Shown here: positions 17,887 through 26,286 of the stretch, one piece after another
Numbering within the stretch: the first letter of the stretch is position 1
How the letters are laid out: each line of letters starts with the position of its first letter
Program-made: the position numbers and the translations under genes
NCBI RefSeq assembly: GCF_013149805.1
Contig: NZ_JABEZT010000006.1
Coordinates: 62,001 to 126,000, forward strand
Source of the DNA: Isoptericola chiayiensis
Lineage (GTDB): Bacteria > Actinomycetota > Actinomycetes > Actinomycetales > Cellulomonadaceae
Length of the DNA: 64,000 nt
Direction: 5' to 3'
Notes under the pieces: generated by a model
What the model saw: only the letters and a program-made list of their open reading frames with translations
What the model was told of the DNA's origin: nothing
Database searches by the model: none

Positions 17887-20736
17887 GTGGCGAAGATCCG
17901 CGTCCACGAGCTGGCGAAGCAGCTCGGGGTGGAGAGCAAGACCTTGCTGGCCGAGCTGAAGGCCTCAGGGGAGTTCGTCCGGTCGGCGTCGTCGACGCTC
18001 GAAGCACCGGTCGAGCGCACGATGCGCGACAAGTTCGCGGGCGCCGGCGGCGGCCAGGGCGACAAGCCCGCGGCCAGGAAGCCCGGAGCGCAGAAGCCGG
18101 CAGCCCAGAAGCCCGGGCCGAAGCCCGCGGCGCAGGAGCCCGCCCCGAAGCCGGGTGCCGCGGCACCGACGCCGGCCGAGGCGCCCGCGCCGGGTGCCGC
18201 GCCGTCGCCGGGTGCGGCCCCCAAGCCGGGTGCTGCCGCGCCGACGCCCGCCGAGGCCCCCAAGCCGGGTGCTGCCGCGCCGACGCCCGCCGAGGCCCCC
18301 AAGCCGGGTGCCGCGCCGAAGCCCGGCGCCGCTCCCAAGCCGGGTGCTCCCAAGCCGGGTGGCGCACCGCGCTCGGGCGGCAAGCCCGGCCAGCAGCGGG
18401 GTGGTCGCGGCGGTCAGCCGCGCCCCGGCAACAACCCGTACGCCTCGCAGCAGGGCATGCAGCGTTCCGGCGGCCCGCGCCCCGGCAACAACCCGTTCTC
18501 CTCGCAGCAGGGCATGCAGCAGCAGCGGCCGGCCCGCGGTGAGGGCAAGCCGACCGAGCGTTCCGGCGGTCCGCGTCCGGCCGCGCCCCGCCCCGGCGGT
18601 CCGCGCCCGAACCCGGGCATGATGCCCGGCAAGACCAGCATGCCGCGTCCGGGCGAGCGCCCCGCGGCGGGCGGTCGTGGCGGTCGCGGTCGTGGCGGCG
18701 GTCCCGGCGGCGCACCGGGCGGTCCCGGTGGCGGTCGCGGCGGGTTCCGTCCCGGTGGCGGCGGCGGCTTCCGCGGTCGCGGTGGTGCCGGTCGCGGCAG
18801 CACGCAGGGTGCGTTCGGCCGGGCCGGCGGCAAGCCGGTCCGCGGCCGCAAGTCGAAGCGGGCGAAGCGCCAGGAGTTCGAGCAGATGCAGGCGCCGACC
18901 CCGGGCGGCGTCAACGTCCCCCGGGGCAACGGCGACACGCTCGTGCGTCTGCGCCAGGGCTCGTCGCTGAACGACTTCGCCGACCGGATCGACGCGAACC
19001 CGGCGGCGCTCGTGACCGTCCTGCTGCACCTGGGCGAGATGGCCACGGCGACGCAGTCGCTGGACGAGGACACCTTCGTCACGCTCGGTTCGGAGCTCGG
19101 CTACAAGATCGAGATGGTCTCCGCCGAGGAGGAGGACCGCGAGCTGCTCGAGTCCTTCGCCATCGACCTGCAGGCCGAGTCCGACGCCGAGGACGACGAG
19201 GACCTGATGCCGCGGCCGCCGGTCGTGACCGTCATGGGTCACGTCGACCACGGTAAGACGAAGCTGCTCGACGCCATCCGCTCGACCGACGTGGTGGCCG
19301 GTGAGGCGGGTGGGATCACCCAGCACATCGGTGCCTACCAGGCGCACACCGAGCACGAGGGTGCCGAGCGTGCGGTGACGTTCATCGACACCCCGGGTCA
19401 CGAGGCGTTCACCGCCATGCGTGCCCGTGGTGCGAAGTCGACGGACATCGCGATCCTCGTGGTCGCGGCCGACGACGGCGTGATGCCGCAGACGGTCGAG
19501 GCGCTCAACCACGCCCAGGCCGCCGAGGTGCCGATCGTGGTCGCGGTGAACAAGGTGGACAAGGAGGGGGCCAACCCCGCCAAGATCCGCCAGCAGCTCA
19601 CCGAGTACAACCTGGTGGCCGAGGAGTACGGCGGCGACACGATGTTCGTCGACGTCTCGGCGCTGCAGCGCAAGGGCATCGACGACCTCCTCGAGGCCGT
19701 CCTGCTCACCGCGGACGCCGCGCTCGACCTGCGGGCGAACCCGGACAAGAACGCCCGCGGCGTCGCGATCGAGGCGCACCTGGACAAGGGCCGCGGTTCC
19801 GTGGCCACCGTCCTGGTGCAGTCCGGCACCCTGCGCGTCGGCGACGCGATCGTCGCCGGCACCGCCCACGGCCGCGTCCGCGCCATGTTCGACGAGCACG
19901 GCGAGTCCGTGACCGAGGCCGGTCCGGCGCGTCCGGTCCAGGTGCTCGGCCTGGCCTCCGTGCCGAGCGCGGGCGACGCCTTCCTGGTGGCGCCCGACGA
20001 GCGGACGGCCCGCCAGATCGCGGAGAAGCGCGAGGCCGCCGAGCGTGCCGCCCTCCTGGCCAAGCGCCGCAAGCGCATCAGCCTCGAGGACTTCACCAAG
20101 GCGCTCGAGCAGGGCAAGGTCGAGACCCTCAACCTGGTCCTCAAGGGCGACGTGTCCGGTGCCGTGGAGGCGCTGGAGGACGCGCTGCTCAAGATCGACG
20201 TGGGCGACGAGGTCGACCTGCGGGTCATCCACCGCGGTGTCGGTGCGATCACGCAGAACGACGTGAACCTCGCCACCGTCGACAACGCCGTGATCCTCGG
20301 CTTCAACGTCCGCTTCGGCGAGCGTGTCGAGGAGCTCGCGGATCGCGAGGGTGTCGAGGTCAAGTTCTACTCGGTGATCTACCAGGCGATCGACGACATC
20401 GAGGCGGCCCTCAAGGGCATGCTCAAGCCGGAGTACGAGGAGGCGCAGCTCGGCACCGCCGAGATCCGCCAGGTGTTCCGGTCCTCGAAGTTCGGCAACA
20501 TCGCCGGCTCGATCATCCGGTCGGGCACGATCCGACGGAACTCCAAGGCGCGCGTGCTGCGTGACGGCAAGGTGGTCGGCGACGACCTCACGGTGGAGTC
20601 GCTGCGACGCGAGAAGGACGACGTCACCGAGGTCCGCGAGGGCTTCGAGTGCGGTATCGGTCTCGGGTCGTACAACGACATTCGCGAGGGCGACACGATC
20701 GAGACCTTCGAGATGCGCGAGATCCCGCGCGACTGA
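17887..20736 (+). CDS. infB: Translation initiation factor IF-2
   Basis: The 949-residue GTPase places initiator tRNA on the 30S subunit. The N-terminal IF2-N helix ([20 protein letters not shown]) is followed by about 270 residues of disordered Pro/Ala/Lys then Gly/Arg-rich sequence, a second IF2-N domain near 330-400, and the G domain. G1 is GHVDHGKT (451-458) and G3 is DTPGH (501-505), with NKVD as G4. Domains II, III and the C-terminal tRNA-binding domain are complete. The GTG start is supported by SD AGGAGA, partly inside a hairpin. The disordered part contains an exact 39-nt tandem repeat (18221-18298) and two PGNNPxxSQQGMQ copies. Confidence 0.97.
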   Translation: MAKIRVHELAKQLGVESKTLLAELKASGEFVRSASSTLEAPVERTMRDKFAGAGGGQGDKPAARKPGAQKPAAQKPGPKPAAQEPAPKPGAAAPTPAEAPAPGAAPSPGAAPKPGAAAPTPAEAPKPGAAAPTPAEAPKPGAAPKPGAAPKPGAPKPGGAPRSGGKPGQQRGGRGGQPRPGNNPYASQQGMQRSGGPRPGNNPFSSQQGMQQQRPARGEGKPTERSGGPRPAAPRPGGPRPNPGMMPGKTSMPRPGERPAAGGRGGRGRGGGPGGAPGGPGGGRGGFRPGGGGGFRGRGGAGRGSTQGAFGRAGGKPVRGRKSKRAKRQEFEQMQAPTPGGVNVPRGNGDTLVRLRQGSSLNDFADRIDANPAALVTVLLHLGEMATATQSLDEDTFVTLGSELGYKIEMVSAEEEDRELLESFAIDLQAESDAEDDEDLMPRPPVVTVMGHVDHGKTKLLDAIRSTDVVAGEAGGITQHIGAYQAHTEHEGAERAVTFIDTPGHEAFTAMRARGAKSTDIAILVVAADDGVMPQTVEALNHAQAAEVPIVVAVNKVDKEGANPAKIRQQLTEYNLVAEEYGGDTMFVDVSALQRKGIDDLLEAVLLTADAALDLRANPDKNARGVAIEAHLDKGRGSVATVLVQSGTLRVGDAIVAGTAHGRVRAMFDEHGESVTEAGPARPVQVLGLASVPSAGDAFLVAPDERTARQIAEKREAAERAALLAKRRKRISLEDFTKALEQGKVETLNLVLKGDVSGAVEALEDALLKIDVGDEVDLRVIHRGVGAITQNDVNLATVDNAVILGFNVRFGERVEELADREGVEVKFYSVIYQAIDDIEAALKGMLKPEYEEAQLGTAEIRQVFRSSKFGNIAGSIIRSGTIRRNSKARVLRDGKVVGDDLTVESLRREKDDVTEVREGFECGIGLGSYNDIREGDTIETFEMREIPRD
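18221..18311 (+). repeat. 39-nt tandem repeat in infB
   Basis: Two identical 39-nt units (18221-18259 and 18260-18298) are followed by a partial third. Each encodes a 13-residue Pro/Ala/Lys-rich block with [13 protein letters not shown] periodicity. Exact nucleotide identity implies a recent in-frame duplication in the disordered linker of IF2. Confidence 0.85.
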
Positions 20737-20751
20737 CATGGTCGCGACGCC

Positions 20752-20803
20752 CGACGGCGTCCCGCACCGCCCGCCACTACGGTGGGTGGGCGGGGCGCCG
20801 TCG
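20752..20803 (+). promoter_or_regulatory. infB-rbfA intercistronic hairpin
   Basis: Outer arms CGACGGCG/CGCCGTCG (8 bp), middle arms CCGCCC/GGGCGG (6 bp) and inner arms CCAC/GTGG around TACG form a long imperfect hairpin. It ends about 23 nt before rbfA. The rbfA SD (GAGGAGG, 20816-20822) lies outside it. Confidence 0.5.
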
Positions 20804-20826
20804 GCGTCGTCTGAAGAGGAGGACGG

Positions 20827-21255
20827 ATGAGCGAGAACCCACGGGCACGCCGGCTGGCGGACCGCATCAAGGAGATCGTGGCGCAGCTGCTGGACGGCCG
20901 GATCAAGGACCCGCGGCTGGGTTTCGTGACCATCACGGACGTGCGGGTGACCGGCGACCTGCAGCAGGCGTCGGTGTTCTACACGGTCTACGGCGACGAG
21001 GAGGCGCACGCCGGTACGGCAGCGGCTCTGGAGAGCGCCAAGGGCATGATCCGTTCCGAGGTCGGCAAGCAGACTGGAGTGCGTCTGACCCCCAGCGTGG
21101 AGTTCCACCTGGACTCGGTGCCGGAGACGGCCGCGCACCTGGATGCCGCGCTGCTCGAGGCACGTCGCCGGGACGCCGAGCTCGCGGCGCTCCGCGAGGG
21201 CAAGCTCCCGGCCGGCGACGCCGACCCGTACCGCACGGCCGACGACGAGGACTGA
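20827..21255 (+). CDS. rbfA: 30S ribosome-binding factor A
   Basis: The 142-residue KH-like protein aids late 30S maturation and cold adaptation. It shows the RbfA pattern RARRLADRIKEIVAQLLDGRIKDPRLGFVTITDVRVTGDLQQASVFYTVYG, with the C-terminal helix LDSVPETAAHLDAALLEAR. ATG 20827 has GAGGAGG about 5 nt upstream. In M. tuberculosis an nrnA-type gene follows rbfA; here truB follows directly after a long hairpin. Confidence 0.94.
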   Translation: MSENPRARRLADRIKEIVAQLLDGRIKDPRLGFVTITDVRVTGDLQQASVFYTVYGDEEAHAGTAAALESAKGMIRSEVGKQTGVRLTPSVEFHLDSVPETAAHLDAALLEARRRDAELAALREGKLPAGDADPYRTADDED

Positions 21256-21259
21256 CAGC

Positions 21260-21321
21260 GCTGTGGGCATGAAACCTGCAGGTCCTGCCACCCGGGGACC
21301 TGCAGATTTCCGGCCCACAGC
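21260..21321 (+). repeat. 62-nt long-stem hairpin between rbfA and truB
   Basis: Three paired blocks are stacked: GCTGTGGGC/GCCCACAGC (9 bp), GAAA/TTTC (4 bp) and CTGCAGGTCC/GGACCTGCAG (10 bp). They are separated by a 2x2 AT/CG internal loop and a single C/A mismatch, with a 10-nt loop. It begins 5 nt after the rbfA stop and ends 15 nt before truB. No U-tract follows, so it is not a canonical terminator. Confidence 0.7.
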
Positions 21322-21336
21322 GGCCCGGGGAGGGAC

Positions 21337-22290
21337 ATGAGCGACGCGCGTGAGCGTCCCGCGAGGCGGCCGACGGCGGCCGACGGGTTCCTGGTGGTCG
21401 ACAAGCCCGCCGGCTGGACCAGTCACGACGTGGTCGGTCGGTGCCGGCGGCTGGCCGGCACCCGCAAGGTCGGTCACGCGGGCACGCTCGACCCGATGGC
21501 CACGGGCGTGCTCGTCGTCGGCGTCGGCCGGGCCACGAAGCTGCTGACCTACGTCGTGGGAGCCGACAAGGCCTACGACGCCACGGTCCGGCTGGGGATC
21601 TCCACGACCACGGACGACGCCGAGGGCGAGCCGTCCGCGTCGGCCGGCGTCGGCCGGGGGATCGACCGGGCCGCGCTCGACCGCGAGGTCGCGGCGCTGA
21701 CCGGCGACGTCCAGCAGGTGCCGAGCACGGTCAGCGCGATCAAGGTCGACGGCAGGCGTGCCTACGCCCGCGCGCGGGCCGGCGAGGACGTCGAGCTCGC
21801 CGCCCGTCCGGTCACCGTCTCGACCTTCGACGTCGTCGCGGTCCGCGAGAGCTCGGCCCGGGGCGTCCCCGTCGTCGACGTCGACGTGCGGGTCGTGGTG
21901 TCGTCGGGCACGTACGTGCGCGCGCTGGCGCGGGACCTCGGTGCCGCGCTCGGCGTCGGCGGCCATCTCACCGCCCTGCGGCGCACGCGCGTCGGCGGGT
22001 ACACCGTCGCGGGCGCCCGCACGCTGGAGGAGCTCGAGCGGCAGGCCGACGCCGACGGCGTGCTCGCGACCGTGCCGCTCGCCGAGGCGGCGCGCAGCAC
22101 CTTCGCGGTCCGCGAGCTCACCGCGGCCGAGGCCCGGGCGCTGGCCTACGGGCAGTGGATCCAGCCCTCCGCACTGCCGGGCACGGTCGCGGCGCTGGCC
22201 CCGGACGGCACCCTGGTCGCGCTGCTGGAGGACACCACGCGCCGTGGCGAACGTCTCGCCAAGCCGGTGCTGGTGCTCGCTCCCGCGTGA
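21337..22290 (+). CDS. truB: tRNA pseudouridine(55) synthase
   Basis: The product makes pseudouridine 55 in the T-loop of tRNAs. It has the KPAGWTSHDVV motif and the catalytic block HAGTLDPMATGVL, with Asp as nucleophile. DKAYDATVRLGISTTTDDAEG and the QVPSTVSAIKVDGRRAY segment follow, with a PUA-like C-terminal domain. At 317 aa it is normal for actinobacteria. The SD GGGGAGGG is 5-6 nt before ATG 21337. Confidence 0.95.
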   Translation: MSDARERPARRPTAADGFLVVDKPAGWTSHDVVGRCRRLAGTRKVGHAGTLDPMATGVLVVGVGRATKLLTYVVGADKAYDATVRLGISTTTDDAEGEPSASAGVGRGIDRAALDREVAALTGDVQQVPSTVSAIKVDGRRAYARARAGEDVELAARPVTVSTFDVVAVRESSARGVPVVDVDVRVVVSSGTYVRALARDLGAALGVGGHLTALRRTRVGGYTVAGARTLEELERQADADGVLATVPLAEAARSTFAVRELTAAEARALAYGQWIQPSALPGTVAALAPDGTLVALLEDTTRRGERLAKPVLVLAPA

Positions 22291-22382
22291 ACCGTCCGAC
22301 CCGACCGCCGCGCCGGGTCTATCCTGGTCCGTCGGCGCCGGCCACGGCGTCGGCCCGGAAGCGAGCGAGGAGCCCGATCGGC

Positions 22383-23372
22383 GTGCAGGTGTTCACCGAC
22401 CTGGAGCAGGTCCCCGACGGATTCGGCCCGTCCGCGGTGACGATCGGCAACTTCGACGGGGTCCATCGCGGTCACCGGGCCGTGCTCGAACGGCTGGTCC
22501 GCCTCGCCCACGGCGACGACCGCTCGGCGGTGGCGGTCACGTTCGACCCGCACCCCGCCGCGGTGCACCGGCCCGAGTCCGCGCCCGAGCTCCTCACGGG
22601 GCTGACCGACCGGCTCGACCTCCTGGCCGGCACGGGCCTCGACGCGGTCCTGGTGGTCCCGTACTCGCTGGAGTTCGCTGCCCAGAGCCCCGAGGAGTTC
22701 GTCACCCGCTACCTCACCGGAGCGCTCGGCGCGCGGAGCGTCGTCGTCGGGCACGACGTGCGCTTCGGTGCGGGCAACGCCGGCACCCTGGCCACGATGG
22801 TGGAGCTCGGGGGAGTGCACGGGTTCGAGGTCGTCGCCGTGGACGACGTCGGTGAGCCGGACGCGGACCCCGCCGCCGGGCAGCATGCGCGGTGGTCGAG
22901 CTCGGCGGCGCGGGCGCTGCTCGCCGAGGGCGCCGTCGCCCAGGCCGCCGACGTGCTCGGGCGCCCGCACCGGGTACGCGGCACCGTGGTCCACGGGGAC
23001 GCCCGGGGTCGCGAGCTGGGGTTCCCCACCGCCAACCTGGGCGACATCGCGGGGATGGTCCCGGCCGACGGCGTCTACGCCGGCTGGCTGTACCGCCCGG
23101 ATCTGGCCCGCACCGCGCCGCAGCACCCTGACGTGCGGCTTCCCGCGGCGATCTCGATCGGCACGAACCCCACGTTCGACGGGGTCCAGCGCCGCGTCGA
23201 GGCGTACGTCCTGGACCGCACCGACCTGGACCTGTACGACGAGGACATCGTCCTCGAGCTGGTGGACCACCTGCGGCCCACGCTGCGGTTCGACGGCATC
23301 GAGCCGCTGGTCGCACAGATGCACGACGACGTCGCCCGGGCCCGTCGGATCCTGGTCGGTGCCGGGCGCTGA
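22383..23372 (+). CDS. ribF: Bifunctional riboflavin kinase/FAD synthetase
   Basis: The N-terminal FMN adenylyltransferase domain contains the nucleotidyl-transferase motif GNFDGVHRGH and RYLTGALGARSVVVGHDVRFG. The C-terminal riboflavin kinase domain (from about residue 195) has RVRGTVVHGDARGRELGFPTANL and the catalytic ISIGTNPTF segment. Together they convert riboflavin to FMN and FAD. GTG 22383 was chosen by family alignment, with GAGGAG about 10 nt upstream; GTG 22389 is also possible. A TATCCT (22320-22325) is a candidate own promoter. In related genomes rpsO usually follows; here a peroxidase gene intervenes. Confidence 0.94.
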   Translation: MQVFTDLEQVPDGFGPSAVTIGNFDGVHRGHRAVLERLVRLAHGDDRSAVAVTFDPHPAAVHRPESAPELLTGLTDRLDLLAGTGLDAVLVVPYSLEFAAQSPEEFVTRYLTGALGARSVVVGHDVRFGAGNAGTLATMVELGGVHGFEVVAVDDVGEPDADPAAGQHARWSSSAARALLAEGAVAQAADVLGRPHRVRGTVVHGDARGRELGFPTANLGDIAGMVPADGVYAGWLYRPDLARTAPQHPDVRLPAAISIGTNPTFDGVQRRVEAYVLDRTDLDLYDEDIVLELVDHLRPTLRFDGIEPLVAQMHDDVARARRILVGAGR

Positions 23373-23629
23373 CCCGACCCAGCGGGTGAAATCCGTGGAG
23401 GTGTATCACCGGCGCGGGCACCCCCTTCCCTCCGGACAGCGCCAGGGGTGATCCTGGTCGGGGATCCTGCGATCCCGGTCGCGACGCAGCCTGCCGACCC
23501 ACGGCCCGGGAGGGCGTCGGCTCGCGTGCCGCATCGACGCGCACCCGCCGACGGACCGACGTCGTGCCGACGCGTCCCCGGCAGCGGACGCCTGCCCGCT
23601 GCGACCGTCCTCTCACGAGAGGCAGGGCC

Positions 23630-25636
23630 ATGGAGGCTCAGCAGACCACCGGCGACGTCGACCAGCACGACGCCGGGACCACCGCCAGTCCGTCGAGCGC
23701 ACCGTCCGAGCCGGACGTGCGTGTCGACCTCAACCAGTCGCCCGTCGGGCGCACCGTCCGCCAGGTCGGCCACGGGGGCAGCGTCGTGCCCGAGACGCCC
23801 GGGGCCCAGGACGCGGACCCCCGCACCTCCGACGCGGCGTTCCTGCCCCGGACCGCCGACGCCGTCCGTTCCGACTACCGCAGCGGCCGGTTCGACGCGA
23901 CGACGTCCTTCGACTACCTGTTCGGCCGGCTCCGGGCGCGGTTCCCCGCCTCCCACCTGCCGTCCGACGACCCGGCGACCGTCGCCGAGGTGGTCTCGGC
24001 CCTCGAGGACCTCGGGGCCGCGATGATCGAGTCCGACGGGCGCGACCCGGCGCAGGACTCGACGGTCCCCGCCGTGTACACCTACTGGGGCCAGTTCATC
24101 GACCACGACATCACGCTCAACACCAACGGCCCCGACAGCACGGGCGACGGGTCGGGCGACCTGGTGCTCGGCGACATCCTCAACGAGCCGTTCACCGTGA
24201 TGGCTCCCGACGTCGTCACGGCGAGCCTGCACAACGGGCGGCACCCGTCGCTGAACCTGGACAGCATGTACGGCAGCGGCCCCCGGTTCCCGGGGGAGCC
24301 GGGCGGTGCCACCCGCAGCGAGGTCGCCTACGCCACGTCCGACCCCGCCAAGCTCGCGCTCGGACGGCTCACGCCGGTACCCGTCGGCGACGAGATCGAC
24401 CCGGCGGGCGACACCCAGCGCGACCTGCCGCGGTTCTCGGAGCAGGAGGCGGCCGACGCCGCCAACCCGGACCTGCGTCGTGCGGTGAAGATCCCGGACG
24501 GGCGCAACGACGAGAACCTCGTGGTCGCGCAGCTGCACGTGGCGCACATCCGGTTCCACAACGCCGTCGTCGACTGGGTGCGGGTGACCGAGCCGTGGCT
24601 CGCCGCGGACGGGCGCGCCACGTTCGAGCGGGCGCGCACGCTCGTGTGCCACCACTACCAGTGGCTGGTGCTGCACGACTACCTGCGCACCCTGACCAAG
24701 CCGGGCGTGCTCGACCAGGTGCTGCACGAGTACCGGCTGCGGTTCCGGCCGCTGCGCTCGATCGCGATGCCGCTGGAGTTCGCGGTCGCGGCGTTCCGGT
24801 TCGGCCACTCGATGGTGCGCAACGGCTACGACCACAACCGCAACTTCGGTGCCGAGGGCGTGGTGGCGCCGTTCGCCTCCCTGGAGGACCTCTTCCGGTT
24901 CACCGGCGGCGGCGGGCTCTCGCCGAGCCCGGCCGGTCCCCTGGACACGCTGCCGTCGAACTGGCCGGTCGACTGGGCCCGCTTCGTCGACAAGGGCGAC
25001 CCGGCCACCAACCACAAGGCCCGCAAGATCGATCCGTTCCTCGCCGATGGGCTGCGGGTCATGCTCAAGGAGGGGTTCGGGGAGGTCGACGACGACGGCG
25101 ACCCGCTCGACCCGTCGAAGGTCCCGGCGGGTCCCGACGGGAACCCGATGACCGCCAGGATGAGCGCGATCCTCAAGCAGCTCGCCCAGCGCAACCTGCT
25201 GCGCGGCTACATGCTGGCCCTGCCGACGGGGGAGGAGGTCGCCCGGGAGCTCGGTGCGGCGCCCCTGACCCGCGAGCAGCTCATCGCGGGCGCCGCGCCG
25301 GAGGTCGGGGCCGCTCTCGACCGGATCGGCGCGGGCAGGACGCCGCTGTGGTACTACGTGCTGCAGGAGGCCGCGGTCCAGGGCAACGGGAACTTCCTCG
25401 GGGAGGTGGGCAGCCGGATCCTCGCGGAGACGTTCGTCTACCTGCTGCGGCACGACGACGACTCGTTCCTTCGCACGCCCGACCCGTGGACGCCGGCGGA
25501 CGGGGTGCGGCTGGAGGACGGGCGGATGATCACCACGCTGCCCGACCTGCTGCAGTTCGCCGGGGTCCTCCCGCAGGCGGACGGCACCTTCCGGGAGGTG
25601 GACGGCCGGCCGGCCGGGCTCGACGGCGACGCCTGA
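23630..25636 (+). CDS. Animal-type heme peroxidase (peroxinectin-like)
   Basis: The 668-residue protein has the catalytic skeleton of the animal haem peroxidase superfamily (PF03098 type). The distal block GQFIDHD (154-160) carries Gln155, Asp158 and His159. The catalytic Arg/Glu block is DGRNDE (290-295) before LHVAHIRFHN. The proximal His is His393 in FRFGHSMV. No signal peptide or membrane segment is visible; the first 70 residues are polar and disordered, so a cytoplasmic or non-classically released protein is implied. The frame opens at 23564, but ATG 23630 has GAGAGG upstream. The gene has its own strong terminator hairpin and interrupts the usual ribF-rpsO neighbourhood. Substrate unknown; oxidation of halides or phenolics with H2O2 is only a family-level expectation. 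Confidence 0.88.
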   Translation: MEAQQTTGDVDQHDAGTTASPSSAPSEPDVRVDLNQSPVGRTVRQVGHGGSVVPETPGAQDADPRTSDAAFLPRTADAVRSDYRSGRFDATTSFDYLFGRLRARFPASHLPSDDPATVAEVVSALEDLGAAMIESDGRDPAQDSTVPAVYTYWGQFIDHDITLNTNGPDSTGDGSGDLVLGDILNEPFTVMAPDVVTASLHNGRHPSLNLDSMYGSGPRFPGEPGGATRSEVAYATSDPAKLALGRLTPVPVGDEIDPAGDTQRDLPRFSEQEAADAANPDLRRAVKIPDGRNDENLVVAQLHVAHIRFHNAVVDWVRVTEPWLAADGRATFERARTLVCHHYQWLVLHDYLRTLTKPGVLDQVLHEYRLRFRPLRSIAMPLEFAVAAFRFGHSMVRNGYDHNRNFGAEGVVAPFASLEDLFRFTGGGGLSPSPAGPLDTLPSNWPVDWARFVDKGDPATNHKARKIDPFLADGLRVMLKEGFGEVDDDGDPLDPSKVPAGPDGNPMTARMSAILKQLAQRNLLRGYMLALPTGEEVARELGAAPLTREQLIAGAAPEVGAALDRIGAGRTPLWYYVLQEAAVQGNGNFLGEVGSRILAETFVYLLRHDDDSFLRTPDPWTPADGVRLEDGRMITTLPDLLQFAGVLPQADGTFREVDGRPAGLDGDA

Positions 25637-25671
25637 GCCGCGCGTGGCGCCGCCGCTCGCAGTGGCGCCCG

Positions 25672-25712
25672 CCACGTCGTCCCCGCGCCCGTGGGGTGCG
25701 GGGACGACGTGG
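25672..25712 (+). terminator. Terminator hairpin after the peroxidase gene
   Basis: Perfect 15-bp arms CCACGTCGTCCCCGC and GCGGGGACGACGTGG surround an 11-nt loop. It separates the peroxidase unit from the rpsO promoter, whose -10 begins 9 nt later. Confidence 0.7.
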
Positions 25713-25720
25713 TGCGCTGG

Positions 25721-25726
25721 TACGAT
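25721..25726 (+). promoter_or_regulatory. -10 box of rpsO
   Basis: TACGAT lies about 85 nt before the rpsO start. It would give a leader of roughly 80 nt, in keeping with known leader-mediated control of S15 genes. The -35 would fall inside the preceding terminator stem. Confidence 0.45.
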
Positions 25727-25811
25727 GTGGGGTGCCGTAGATCGGCCGCGGACACAGAGCGCCCGGTGAAGAAGTCCCGGAGCACCGCGCAACGACACCA
25801 GAAGGAGAGCC

Positions 25812-26081
25812 ATGCCGCTCGACGCTGCCACGAAGCAGTCCATCATCACCGAGTACGCGACTCACGAGGGCGACACCGGCTCGCCGGAGGTGCAGATCGC
25901 TCTGCTGACCCAGCGGATCACCGACCTCACCGAGCACCTCAAGAGCCACAAGCAGGACCACCACTCGCGTCGTGGCCTGCTCCTGCTGGTCGGCCAGCGC
26001 CGCCGTCTGCTCGGCTACCTGCAGAAGGTCGACATCCAGCGCTACCGCGCGCTCATCGAGCGCCTCGGCCTGCGCCGCTGA
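25812..26081 (+). CDS. rpsO: 30S ribosomal protein S15
   Basis: The 89-residue protein has the S15 core: [49 protein letters not shown]. It binds the central domain of 16S rRNA early in assembly. ATG 25812 has AAGGAGAG 3-4 nt upstream. It is followed by a 15-bp hairpin and then pnp, the standard order. Confidence 0.98.
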   Translation: MPLDAATKQSIITEYATHEGDTGSPEVQIALLTQRITDLTEHLKSHKQDHHSRRGLLLLVGQRRRLLGYLQKVDIQRYRALIERLGLRR

Positions 26082-26089
26082 CGTCGCCG

Positions 26090-26122
26090 CCGGCCCGGTC
26101 CCTGTCGCAGGGGCCGGGCCGG
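26090..26122 (+). terminator. rpsO terminator hairpin
   Basis: Arms CCGGCCCGGTCCCTG and CAGGGGCCGGGCCGG pair over 15 positions with one G-U wobble, around the loop TCG. It is 9 nt after the rpsO stop. Confidence 0.65.
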
Positions 26123-26200
26123 TCTGGTGTGATGTCCTAGTAGTACCCGCACACCGCGCCGCCGGGCCGTCGTCCGGTCCTCGGTAGTGGCCTCCCGATC

Positions 26201-26216
26201 CGCCGGTCGACCGGCG
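26201..26216 (+). promoter_or_regulatory. Perfect palindrome in the pnp leader
   Basis: CGCCGGTCGACCGGCG is a 16-bp perfect palindrome 70 nt upstream of pnp. In other bacteria the pnp leader hairpin is the target of RNase III/PNPase autocontrol; a similar role here is inference. Confidence 0.35.
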
Positions 26217-26286
26217 TGCTCCGGGGGCCTCGATCGAAGACCGTCGCTCGGGTGGGCGGCGCCTTTCGAGAGCAAGGAGGGCACCC

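Noticed and set aside
18418-18525. PGNNPxxSQQGMQ double block in IF2 as a novel repeat
   Set aside because: This motif pair is common in actinobacterial IF2 linkers, so it is not counted as unusual, unlike the exact 39-nt units.
17965-21966. Very long reverse-strand open frame (about 1330 codons) across infB, rbfA and truB
   Set aside because: It lies opposite certain genes and is His/Arg/Val-rich low complexity with no domain. It results from few stop codons in high-GC DNA.
25721-25811. Riboswitch in the rpsO leader
   Set aside because: About 80 nt without a recognisable ligand-binding core; a ribosomal-protein leader is the simpler reading.
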